Of a DNA stretch of 5,622 nt, positions 1 to 5,622 are shown one piece after another. Source of the stretch: Dehalococcoidia bacterium (GTDB taxonomy: Bacteria > Chloroflexota > Dehalococcoidia > UBA3495); assembly GCA_002708395.1 (NCBI GenBank), contig PANP01000065.1:16681-22302 (forward strand), in the 5' to 3' direction. Both the position numbers and the translations under genes were made by a program. The notes beneath the pieces are model-generated. The model was not told where the DNA came from, ran no database searches, and was given only the letters and a program-made list of their open reading frames with translations. Positions within the stretch are counted from its first letter, which is position 1. Each line of letters begins with the position of its first letter.

Positions 1-1581
1 TTCCGGAGGCGCGATATAGGAAGAGTTACCGGGATCGAAATCCTCTTCCGGAACATCGGGAGCTTGCTTCGGCGGCTCCAGCATAACCGCGTTCCCTTGG
101 GCGTCGGTCAGCGTGTCCGTCATGGGATTGAAGGACAGCCTTCCGGCCAGAGCCAGGGCCACAGTCATTTCCGGGCTGGCGATGAAGTTCATCGTTTGGG
201 GCCGGGCGTCGTTACGAGCGGGGAAGTTGCGGTTGTAGGACGTAACAATAGTATTGGCGTCTTCATTTTCCCGAGCCCGCCGCCACTGTCCGATGCAGGG
301 ACCGCAAGCGTTGGCCAGGACCGTTGCACCGATAGACCGTAGGGACTCCAACTGGCCGTCCCGCTCGATGGTTGCCCGCACCTGTTCGGAACCCGGCGTC
401 ACCATCAATTGGGTCGCTATTTCGATGCCAAAAGCTTTGGCCTGCTCCGCCACGTCAGCCGAGCGACTCATGTCTTCGTAGGAGGAGTTGGTGCAGCTTC
501 CGATCAGCGCAGTAGAAATCTCGTCGATAAACCCATTGGCCGGGTCTTTGACTTGGGCGGCCAATTCAGAGATAGGGCGGGCCCGGTCCGGAGAGTGTGG
601 GCCCACCAGGTGGGGCTCCAGCTTGCTCAAGTCAATCTCCACGACGCGGTCAAAGTGGGCCTCCGGATTGTCCAGCACTTCCTGGTCCGCCCGGAACATC
701 TCACGGTTCTGATCGGCCAGGTCCGCCAGTTCGGCACGGTGGGTGGACCGGAGATACCGGGCCATCGACTCATCGTAAGGGAAAACCGATGTCGTCGCTC
801 CCAACTCCGCGCCCATGTTTGTGATGGTCGCTTTGCCGGTACAGCTTATCGTCTCTGTTCCCGGCCCGAAGTACTCGATGATCGCGTTGGTGGCTCCGGA
901 GACGGTTAGTTCACCTGCTAGATAGAGAATGATGTCTTTGGGGGCGGTCCATCCATTCAGTCTGCCTGTCAGCTTGACGCCGATGCGGCTAGGATAAAGG
1001 ACTTCCCAGGGGAGCCCGGCCATAACTTCCACCGCATCGGCCCCGCCCACACCCACCGAGCAAGCGCCAAGGCCGCCGGCGTTGGGTGTATGGGAATCGG
1101 TGCCGATAATCATCGCTCCGGGGAAAGCGTACTGCTCCAGGTTTACTTGGTGCAGGATACCCGCGCCGGGACCCCAGAAGCCCACGCCGAATTTGGCGGC
1201 GGCGGAGCGCAGAAAATCGTAAACCTCACCGTTTTCCGACACGGACTCGTTCAAGTCGGAAGATGCTCCAACCCGAGCTTGAATCAGGTGGTCGCAGTGA
1301 ACACTGGTTGGGACTGCGGTGCTGGCCCGGCGGGTCTGCATGAACACCAGCATGGCAGTCTGGCCCAAAACGTCTTGTAGAATCACTCGGTCTGGGCGAG
1401 CCAGCAGGTAGCTCTTGCCAGCCTCCAACTCCTGGTTTTCCGGATCGTCCAGGTGGGAAAGGACCAGCTTGTCCGCCAACCCCAGGGGCCTACCCAGTCT
1501 CGGGCGAACAATCTCCAAGTTATTGCGCATGATTGTGTATGCGTTAGCTACAAATTCAGGTGTTGAATCAATTACCGGCAT
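1..1581 (-). CDS. acn: Aconitate hydratase, mitochondrial type (C-terminus outside window)
   Basis: Aconitase interconverts citrate and isocitrate through cis-aconitate in the TCA cycle, using a [4Fe-4S] cluster in the cytoplasm. The 527 codons present read without a break to the window edge. Visible signatures are the HCDHL motif (Asp97-His98), GTDSHTPN at 160-167, the GSCTNSS cluster motif with Cys363, ANACGPCIG with the other two cluster ligands Cys426 and Cys429, and SYNRNFPARND at 448-458 with substrate-binding arginines 451 and 456. The wording of these blocks follows mitochondrial aconitase (about 750 mature residues) rather than the longer AcnA/IRP or AcnB forms. About 230 residues, including the swivel domain with the catalytic serine, lie beyond position 1. 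The ATG at 1579-1581 is preceded by GGGAGAT at suitable spacing, and the protein begins as the family does, so there is no transit peptide. It is transcribed away from the Nudix gene's 3' side across a 365-base gap and may have its own promoter. The family call is very secure. Confidence 0.97.
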   Translation of the reverse strand, partial: MPVIDSTPEFVANAYTIMRNNLEIVRPRLGRPLGLADKLVLSHLDDPENQELEAGKSYLLARPDRVILQDVLGQTAMLVFMQTRRASTAVPTSVHCDHLIQARVGASSDLNESVSENGEVYDFLRSAAAKFGVGFWGPGAGILHQVNLEQYAFPGAMIIGTDSHTPNAGGLGACSVGVGGADAVEVMAGLPWEVLYPSRIGVKLTGRLNGWTAPKDIILYLAGELTVSGATNAIIEYFGPGTETISCTGKATITNMGAELGATTSVFPYDESMARYLRSTHRAELADLADQNREMFRADQEVLDNPEAHFDRVVEIDLSKLEPHLVGPHSPDRARPISELAAQVKDPANGFIDEISTALIGSCTNSSYEDMSRSADVAEQAKAFGIEIATQLMVTPGSEQVRATIERDGQLESLRSIGATVLANACGPCIGQWRRARENEDANTIVTSYNRNFPARNDARPQTMNFIASPEMTVALALAGRLSFNPMTDTLTDAQGNAVMLEPPKQAPDVPEEDFDPGNSSYIAPPE

Positions 1582-1586
1582 TGCAG

Positions 1587-1593
1587 ATCTCCC
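1587..1593 (-). promoter_or_regulatory. Ribosome binding site of the aconitase gene
   Basis: On the minus strand the sequence GGGAGAT lies about 5 bases upstream of the ATG at 1581. It supports that ATG as the start. Confidence 0.6.
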
Positions 1594-1620
1594 GTTTCAA
1601 GTGGATTGCATTTAGGCGGA

Positions 1621-1643
1621 TTGAGCCCCAATAAACTGCTCAA
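1621..1643. repeat. Short inverted repeat in the aconitase leader, possible operator
   Basis: TTGAGC at 1621-1626 and GCTCAA at 1638-1643 are exact reverse complements separated by 11 AT-rich bases. The element lies 40-62 bases upstream of the aconitase start codon, where a repressor site would be plausible. Six-base arms occur often by chance and no regulator family is recognised, so the operator reading is only a possibility. Confidence 0.3.
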
Positions 1644-1759
1644 CAAGGACATCGGCGAGTGTATCAGCACCTCGCCACGGCGTCAAACTAACCGCCTCTT
1701 GGAGACGTAAAAGCCCACCTTATGATAGAGGTAATTTTCCCGGCATCGCACCTTGAGCT

Positions 1760-1864
1760 TTAACCAAGAGGAGGACCCACGATTTCCTGGTTGTATTTCT
1801 CGGAGACGGCCTTGAGCCTTTCAACGTAAGAACCCGCTGCGCCCTTCTTGATATGGATGGCGCG
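1760..1864 (-). pseudogene. Decayed 3' end of a gene, possibly a cupin-type protein
   Basis: On the minus strand 34 open codons run from an in-frame stop (TAA at 1865-1867) to a stop at 1760-1762, with no start codon. The peptide looks like real protein: a short strand (RAIHIKKG), then an amphipathic helix (SYVERLKAVSEKYN) and the tail QEIVGPPLG. A final beta strand followed by a helical tail ending in VGPPL resembles, from memory, the C-terminus of small cupin-domain proteins, but the family is not certain. Upstream of the TAA the same frame continues as HDTEPIDRLVTA before another stop soon after, which may be further decayed coding sequence. The likely reading is a remnant of a gene whose front was lost, lying just downstream of the Nudix gene. 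Chance resemblance cannot be excluded. Confidence 0.4.
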
Positions 1865-1946
1865 TTACGCGGTTACAAGCCGATCGATCGGTTCCGTGTC
1901 ATGCGGGGATAATTACCTTGCGTAAGGGGAAGTGGGAAGATGGGTA

Positions 1947-2435
1947 TTATCCAAGAAATAATGTATAAGTCCCACGGCCAGCCTGGGTGATGGTCTGGGG
2001 AAACAAAACCCGATGGTCGGCTGACAGCGCCTGCTTGGCGACTTCCACGTTGATGGCCCCGATCTGCTCTATGGCCAGTATCTCTTCCAAGGTGAAGAAT
2101 TCGGCCCTATCTACTTCTGTCATGTCTGGTTTAGGCTCGCCGCTTAGACCGTTGAGCAACATCACCACGTAGATGCTGTTGCCACCGTCTTCGTCGTAGC
2201 GGTTCCTGATACCCAGCACGCCTTGAACCTCAGCCGTGACCCCGGCCTCCTCCTCCACTTCACGCACCACTGCCTTCTCGATGGTTTCGTCCTGCTCGAC
2301 GAACCCACCGGGTACCTGCCAGTTACCATGGCCTCGGCGTGACAAGCGGCGCACTAAAAGCAGGCGCCCGTCTCGCACCACGGCTCCGCCTACGCCGACG
2401 TTATATCCGGTGTTGTATCTTTCCGGTGGAGGCAT
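1947..2435 (-). CDS. Nudix hydrolase
   Basis: Nudix enzymes hydrolyse nucleoside diphosphates linked to another group, such as NDP-sugars, ADP-ribose, NADH or oxidised nucleotides, using divalent metal in the cytoplasm. The protein is 162 residues, one Nudix domain. The complete Nudix box spans residues 44-66 and fits G-x5-E-x7-R-E-U-x-E-E-x-G-U exactly: Gly44, Glu50, Arg58, Glu59, Glu62, Glu63 and Gly65. The strand before it (VGGAVVRDGRLLLVRR, 15-30) and NWQVPGGFVE (38-47) are typical of ADP-ribose/NADH pyrophosphatase-like or MutT-like members. Substrate cannot be told from this. The ATG at 2433-2435 is chosen because an in-frame TAA lies two codons upstream. The nearest purine-rich stretch (AAGGGAG) is about 12 bases away, longer than ideal, so translation may be modest. 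It is divergent from the ThDP decarboxylase operon and shares a 182-base intergenic region with it. Confidence 0.93.
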   Translation of the reverse strand: MPPPERYNTGYNVGVGGAVVRDGRLLLVRRLSRRGHGNWQVPGGFVEQDETIEKAVVREVEEEAGVTAEVQGVLGIRNRYDEDGGNSIYVVMLLNGLSGEPKPDMTEVDRAEFFTLEEILAIEQIGAINVEVAKQALSADHRVLFPQTITQAGRGTYTLFLG

Positions 2436-2532
2436 ACGTTATCCACGCTCCCTTGAGGGTTTCTTTGGGAAGACATGCTACCAGAAATCAGGCGTGAAGG
2501 CGGCATGACTATGCGGTAGCCCCGGCTAGAGA

Positions 2533-2538
2533 TATAAT
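2533..2538 (+). promoter_or_regulatory. Probable -10 box (TATAAT) of the decarboxylase operon
   Basis: A perfect TATAAT sits 80 bases upstream of the alpha-subunit start chosen here. No good -35 hexamer lies 16-19 bases upstream (the bases there read like TATGCG) and there is no extended TGn, so an activator may be needed or the box may be fortuitous. Transcription would begin near 2545, leaving a leader of roughly 70 bases. Start-site mapping would settle it. Confidence 0.45.
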
Positions 2539-2602
2539 CATGGCTGTTTGCTGGCCGACAGCGAACTTCCGATTCTTTCCCTTAGTAACGAAATGCGTTC
2601 CC

Positions 2603-2612
2603 GGAGAGGTGA
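2603..2612 (+). promoter_or_regulatory. Ribosome binding site that decides the alpha-subunit start
   Basis: GGAGAGGTGA lies just upstream of the ATG at 2618. The in-frame ATG at 2540 lacks such a site and would fall at or before the predicted transcription start, so the shorter start is preferred. Confidence 0.7.
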
Positions 2613-2617
2613 CTGAA

Positions 2618-3133
2618 ATGACTCAACAATCGGCTGAGCTTAGCCCACAAACGGTATTGGATGAACTGAAGAAGAACGGCGTTACCCACGTCGTCTGGCT
2701 ACCCGACAGCGAGACCAACTGGCTGTATCTGCTGATGCAGGCAGAACCGACCATCGACCTCATCACCGTTAGCCGGGAAGGTCAGGCATTTTCCACCGCT
2801 GCGGGCCTGGCGGTGGGCGGGGCAAAACCCGTGATTCTGATTCAGAACACCGGGCTACAGGAGTCGGGCGACTCGATGCGCGGTTGGACCATGGGCATGC
2901 ACATACCGGTGGTCTTGATGGTCGGGTATCGGGGCTACACCCGCCACGGCGACAACTCCGACACCGCCGCCACCTACACCGAGCCCTTCTTGAACGCCTA
3001 CAACATCAAGTACTACCTGATCGAGAACAATGACGATGCCGGCCGGATCACCCGCGCCTTTGAGGAAGCCGACAAAGCCCAAGGCCCCGTGGCGGTCTTA
3101 GTAGGCGACGAGTTCCACGGATTCAATCGCTAA
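2618..3133 (+). CDS. ThDP-dependent decarboxylase, alpha subunit (sulfopyruvate decarboxylase ComD-like)
   Basis: This is the pyrimidine-binding (PYR) half of a two-subunit thiamine-diphosphate enzyme. It resembles the alpha subunit of sulfopyruvate decarboxylase (ComD), which with ComE converts sulfopyruvate to sulfoacetaldehyde and CO2, and also the matching half of phosphonopyruvate decarboxylase. From the ATG at 2618 the product is 171 residues, about the length of archaeal ComD. Residues 51-69 (VSREGQAFSTAAGLAVGGA) are the typical cofactor-activating block, with Glu54 as the expected glutamate that protonates the pyrimidine ring. The block IQNTGLQESGDSMRG at 75-89 is typical of this subfamily, which usually has a Gln-Asn-Ser/Thr-Gly-Leu motif. 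An extra 26 residues from the ATG at 2540 are possible but poorly supported. The gene ends in tandem stops (TAA TAG) 58 bases before the beta subunit. The substrate is not proven: sulfopyruvate, phosphonopyruvate or another 2-oxo acid are all open. Confidence 0.88.
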   Translation: MTQQSAELSPQTVLDELKKNGVTHVVWLPDSETNWLYLLMQAEPTIDLITVSREGQAFSTAAGLAVGGAKPVILIQNTGLQESGDSMRGWTMGMHIPVVLMVGYRGYTRHGDNSDTAATYTEPFLNAYNIKYYLIENNDDAGRITRAFEEADKAQGPVAVLVGDEFHGFNR

Positions 3134-3191
3134 TAGCACCCCGGAATATCGGGCTTCCCGGCCATTAACGTGAAATATTAGGAGACACTAG

Positions 3192-3779
3192 ATGATTCAT
3201 ACAGAAGAAATGTTCAAGGTCTTTGCCCAGTACCGGGGCAACGCGATAGTCATCCCGGGCCGCGGTGGACGCCACTGGCACACAATCACCGATCAGCCGT
3301 CACGGGACGTGCCTCTCGGCGACCCGGCCATGGGCGGCCACGGCTCCTTCGGATTGGGATTCGCTCTCGCCCGCCCCAACGAAAAGGTGATTCTCTTCGA
3401 CTCGGAGGGAGACATCTTGATGAACATGGGTGCGTTGCCCACCATCGCCGAGAAGGCCCCGCCGAATTTCTACCACTTCATGCTTGACAACGAGGTCTAT
3501 GCGACGACCGGCGGCCAACCGGTGCCCAACGCCAAGAACATCGCCTACGACGTGATAGCCAAGGGTTCCGGCTATCCCTCTACCTTCTCCTTCGACAACC
3601 TGGAAGACTTCACCAACAACATCGAAGCGATCCTGAACGCCCCCGGCCCGGTGTTCGTGGCCCTGAAAGTCCACCCGGAAGTGGAGAACGTCCCCATCGG
3701 CCAGAGAATCCGCTGGAACCCGCGCACCCGTGACAAGGTTATCGAAGACTTGCAGGCAGCGATCGGACCGCGAAAGTAA
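3192..3779 (+). CDS. ThDP-dependent decarboxylase, beta subunit (sulfopyruvate decarboxylase ComE-like)
   Basis: This is the diphosphate-binding (PP) half of the same enzyme, 195 residues, and should form the active site together with the alpha subunit. GDPAMGGHGSFGLGFALA at 43-60 is the usual glycine-rich block ahead of the cofactor motif. The metal and diphosphate motif starts at Asp70 and reads DSEGDILMNMGALPTIAE, and LDNEVYATTGGQPVPNAK follows at 98-115. Asn100 is the expected metal ligand. The family's Gly-Asp-Gly is replaced by Ser71-Glu72-Gly73, so glutamate stands where the metal-binding aspartate should be, while everything around it is intact. AGGAG at 3180-3184 lies 7 bases from the ATG. 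The stop codon overlaps the next gene's ribosome binding site, which suggests tight translational coupling. The ThDP family is secure. The substrate is not, because a variant metal site and the neighbours may indicate a subfamily separate from true ComE. Confidence 0.88.
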   Translation: MIHTEEMFKVFAQYRGNAIVIPGRGGRHWHTITDQPSRDVPLGDPAMGGHGSFGLGFALARPNEKVILFDSEGDILMNMGALPTIAEKAPPNFYHFMLDNEVYATTGGQPVPNAKNIAYDVIAKGSGYPSTFSFDNLEDFTNNIEAILNAPGPVFVALKVHPEVENVPIGQRIRWNPRTRDKVIEDLQAAIGPRK

Positions 3780-3789
3780 GGAGCAACGA

Positions 3790-4416
3790 ATGACCGAGAG
3801 CATCGACCTGTTCGAGGCCATCGATACACAGCGGGGCATACGCCGATTCAAGCCCGACCCGGTCCCCGACGAACTCATCACCCGCCTGGTGCAGGCCGCT
3901 ATCAAAGCGCCATCAGGCGGGGTTAGGCAAGGTTGGAGCTTCATCGTTATTCGGGACCAGGACACCAAGGACAGGATCGGAGAGCTTTACCGAACCGGGG
4001 ATAGATTCTCGATCACTCCCGAATTGACCGGTCAGGTGCGGCGCGTCTACGGCGCCGCCCAATATCTGGAAGATCACATGGAGGACGTGCCTGCCTTCAT
4101 ACTGGCCTGCATCCAGGCCAACCCTGACGGCTCCTATTCGGCTGCATCCATATTCCCTGCCGTCCAGAACATCCTACTGGCGGCGCGGGGGCTTGGGCTG
4201 GGGTGTTGTTTGACTACCCGGCAGACAAGGTTCGAGAAAGATATCAAAGAACTGCTCAACATCCCCGACGACGTCGCCACGGCGGCCCTGTTACCGCTAG
4301 GGTTTCCCGCCGAGGGCGTAGGATACGGTCCCACCAGGCGCAGAGCGCTGGAAGAAGTAGCATTTGACGGCTTGTGGGGAAACGGTTGGCAGCTTCCCGA
4401 ATCCAGCCAATCATAA
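3790..4416 (+). CDS. Nitroreductase-family FMN-dependent oxidoreductase
   Basis: The 208-residue protein has the fold of FMN-containing NAD(P)H nitroreductases, homodimers that reduce nitro groups, quinones, enones or other electron-poor substrates. Residues 14-20 (QRGIRRF) and 40-51 (APSGGVRQGWSF) form the N-terminal FMN-phosphate and ring-binding blocks. The core helix SAASIFPAVQNILLAARGLG (117-136) and the PLGFPAE block (169-175) followed by the conserved arginine-rich stretch GPTRRRALEEV are all typical. The start at 3790 is chosen because AAGGAG at 3778-3783 precedes it by 6 bases, overlapping the beta-subunit stop. An ATG 20 codons upstream lies wholly inside the beta gene and gives a tail unlike the family. 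Only 10 bases separate it from the decarboxylase, so the two are almost surely co-transcribed. True nitroaromatics are rarely the physiological substrate in this family, and the real one here is unknown. Confidence 0.92.
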   Translation: MTESIDLFEAIDTQRGIRRFKPDPVPDELITRLVQAAIKAPSGGVRQGWSFIVIRDQDTKDRIGELYRTGDRFSITPELTGQVRRVYGAAQYLEDHMEDVPAFILACIQANPDGSYSAASIFPAVQNILLAARGLGLGCCLTTRQTRFEKDIKELLNIPDDVATAALLPLGFPAEGVGYGPTRRRALEEVAFDGLWGNGWQLPESSQS

Positions 4417-4469
4417 GTGACCAAATTCGGACGTTTCAATCACCCGGCTAATAGGTAAGGAGATCTGAA

Positions 4470-5555
4470 ATGCCCCATCAGGTCAACGGAATAGTCGCTA
4501 CTGCCAAAGGCGCCGAGGTATCGTTACAGAGCATCCTGGTTCCCGATCCAGGCCCCGGCGAGGCTTTGATTCGGGTTAAAGCCTGCGGCGTCTGCCACAC
4601 CGACCTGCACTACCGGGAAGGCGCGATCAACGACGAGTTTCCCTTCCTACTGGGACATGAAGCTTCTGGCACGGTGGAGAGCGTAGGAGATGGCGTGAAC
4701 AACGTCGCTCCGGGAGACTTCGTCATAATCGCCTGGCGATCTCCCTGCGGCACCTGCCGCTCCTGCCAGCGCGGGCGGCCCTGGTACTGCTTCTCCAGCC
4801 GCAACGCCCAGCAGCCCATGACTCTGGCCGACGGTACTCCCCTGTCGCCCGCCTTGGGTATCGGCGCTTTCGCCGAGTTGACCCTGGTGGACGCCGGACA
4901 AGCCGTAAAGATTAACCCCGACGCCAGTCCCCAAGCCGCCGGCCTGGTGGGCTGCGGCATCATGGCCGGTCTGGGAGCCGCCATCAACACCGGCGGCGTG
5001 TCCCGGGGCGATTCTGTTGCCGTCTTTGGATGCGGGGGTGTTGGCGACGCCGCCATCGCCGGAGCGAAACTGGCCGGGGCCCACACCATCATCGGCGTGG
5101 ACATCGACGATCGTAAGCTGGAGTGGGCCAAAGAATTCGGCGCCACCCACACGGTCAACGCTTCTCAGACCGACCCCGTCGAAGCCATAAGGGCGCTAAC
5201 CGGGGGCAACGGCGCTAACATCACCATCGAGGCTGTCGGCAGCCCAAGAACCTACGAGCAAGCCTTCTACGCCCGCGACCACGCCGGAACGTTGGTTCAG
5301 GTGGGCGTTCCCAGCCCTGACATGAAGATAGAACTGCCCCTGATAGAGTTGTTCGGACGGGGCGGGTCCCTCAAGTCTTCTTGGTACGGCGACTGTCTAC
5401 CCAGCCGCGACTTCCCCATGTACATAGACCTGTACCTGCAAGGCCGCCTGGATCTGGACAGATTCGTATCGGAAACCATCCCCCTAGACGGCGTTGAAGT
5501 CGCCTTCCACAAGATGGAGCGGGGAGAAGTGCTGCGGTCGGTGGTTGTTTTTTAG
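4470..5555 (+). CDS. mscR: S-(hydroxymethyl)mycothiol dehydrogenase-like zinc alcohol dehydrogenase
   Basis: This class III-type zinc dehydrogenase would oxidise the thiol adduct of formaldehyde with NAD, giving an S-formyl thiol. The best-known relatives, mycobacterial MscR, also reduce S-nitrosomycothiol. The protein is 361 residues, the same length as the MscR I recall, and matches it along almost the whole chain: [20 protein letters not shown] (39-58), LGHEA (61-65), [25 protein letters not shown] and [16 protein letters not shown]. Catalytic zinc ligands are Cys42, His63 and Cys162 (with Glu64). Structural zinc ligands are Cys93, Cys96, Cys99 and Cys107. The nucleotide loop GCGGVG is at 187-192 and Asp211 favours NAD over NADP. 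AAGGAGAT at 4457-4464 lies 5 bases before the ATG. The partner thiol could be mycothiol or another low-molecular-weight thiol. A role as a dehydrogenase for the aldehyde made by the upstream decarboxylase is inferred from position only. It is the last gene of the run. Confidence 0.93.
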   Translation: MPHQVNGIVATAKGAEVSLQSILVPDPGPGEALIRVKACGVCHTDLHYREGAINDEFPFLLGHEASGTVESVGDGVNNVAPGDFVIIAWRSPCGTCRSCQRGRPWYCFSSRNAQQPMTLADGTPLSPALGIGAFAELTLVDAGQAVKINPDASPQAAGLVGCGIMAGLGAAINTGGVSRGDSVAVFGCGGVGDAAIAGAKLAGAHTIIGVDIDDRKLEWAKEFGATHTVNASQTDPVEAIRALTGGNGANITIEAVGSPRTYEQAFYARDHAGTLVQVGVPSPDMKIELPLIELFGRGGSLKSSWYGDCLPSRDFPMYIDLYLQGRLDLDRFVSETIPLDGVEVAFHKMERGEVLRSVVVF

Positions 5556-5622
5556 CCGTCCATTTTCCTTTTCCAAGACGCCCATCGGTTTGGTACACAG
5601 TAATATCGCTGGACCATTATTC
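5556..5622 (+). other. Downstream non-coding tail
   Basis: The 67 bases after the dehydrogenase contain no start of a recognisable gene and no clear hairpin followed by a T-run. The run of six T's at 5547-5552 lies inside the end of the coding sequence. Whether transcription ends here cannot be told from this window. Confidence 0.5.

Larger units (their letters stand above)
1582..1946. other. Intergenic region between aconitase and Nudix genes
   Basis: This 365-base gap has no intact gene. It contains the aconitase leader with its ribosome binding site, a 6-base inverted repeat at 1621-1643, the apparent 3' end of a decayed gene at 1760-1864, and a perfect 12-base palindrome (CCGATCGATCGG, 1880-1891) of unknown meaning. 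I found no convincing sigma-70 promoter pair for aconitase and no hairpin plus T-run terminator after the Nudix gene, so read-through from the Nudix gene into aconitase is possible. Confidence 0.6.

Noticed and set aside
409..909. Plus-strand open frame of 166 codons opposite aconitase
   Set aside because: It is the antisense shadow of the aconitase motif region and has no family-like features.
1880..1891. Perfect palindrome CCGATCGATCGG
   Set aside because: It is made of repeated GATC units, occurs once in the window, does not extend into a longer stem and lacks a T-run; no function can be supported.
3139..3164. Small GC-rich hairpin between alpha and beta genes (CCCG...CGGG)
   Set aside because: The stem is only about 4 base pairs and has no T-run, so it is not supported as a terminator or attenuator.
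3300..3968. Long minus-strand open frame opposite the beta subunit and nitroreductase
   Set aside because: It lies antisense across two well-supported genes, shows no recognisable domain, and its openness follows from GC-rich codon bias of the real genes.
4610..5158. Two overlapping minus-strand open frames opposite the dehydrogenase
   Set aside because: The composition is low-complexity and biased, both overlap each other and a full-length zinc dehydrogenase with all ligands intact.
5547..5552. Run of T's as a terminator of the operon
   Set aside because: It is within the last codons of the dehydrogenase and no hairpin precedes it.

Overview
This is a 5.6 kb stretch of a GC-rich bacterial chromosome. 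It carries six protein-coding genes, one probable gene remnant and two short non-coding stretches. No rRNA, tRNA, CRISPR array, transposase or phage gene is visible. The taxon cannot be fixed from the sequence. The mix of a mitochondrial-type aconitase, a split thiamine-diphosphate (ThDP) decarboxylase and a mycothiol-type formaldehyde dehydrogenase would fit an uncultured Chloroflexota lineage (Dehalococcoidia or SAR202-like) or an actinobacterial relative. This is a low-confidence guess from remembered gene content.

Left part, minus strand (1-2435). An aconitase gene starts at 1581 and runs off the left edge, so its C-terminal swivel domain is outside the window. Upstream of it is a 365-base gap (1582-1946). 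The gap holds a short inverted repeat near the aconitase start and what looks like the last 34 codons of a decayed gene (1760-1864). A complete Nudix hydrolase gene follows at 1947-2435.

Right part, plus strand (2533-5555). A divergent intergenic region contains a perfect TATAAT box at 2533. Four genes then run in the same direction with gaps of 58, 10 and 53 bases, each with a good Shine-Dalgarno sequence, so they are probably one operon. They encode the alpha (PYR-domain) and beta (PP-domain) subunits of a sulfopyruvate/phosphonopyruvate-decarboxylase-like enzyme, a nitroreductase-family flavoprotein, and a zinc dehydrogenase very like S-(hydroxymethyl)mycothiol dehydrogenase (MscR).

A reasonable working idea is that the two ThDP subunits decarboxylate a 2-oxo acid to an aldehyde, and the thiol-dependent dehydrogenase oxidises that aldehyde (or formaldehyde) as a thiol adduct. 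The nitroreductase would do an unassigned flavin-dependent reduction. The substrate is unknown. The most unusual detail is that the beta subunit has Ser-Glu-Gly where ThDP enzymes normally have the metal-binding Gly-Asp-Gly.
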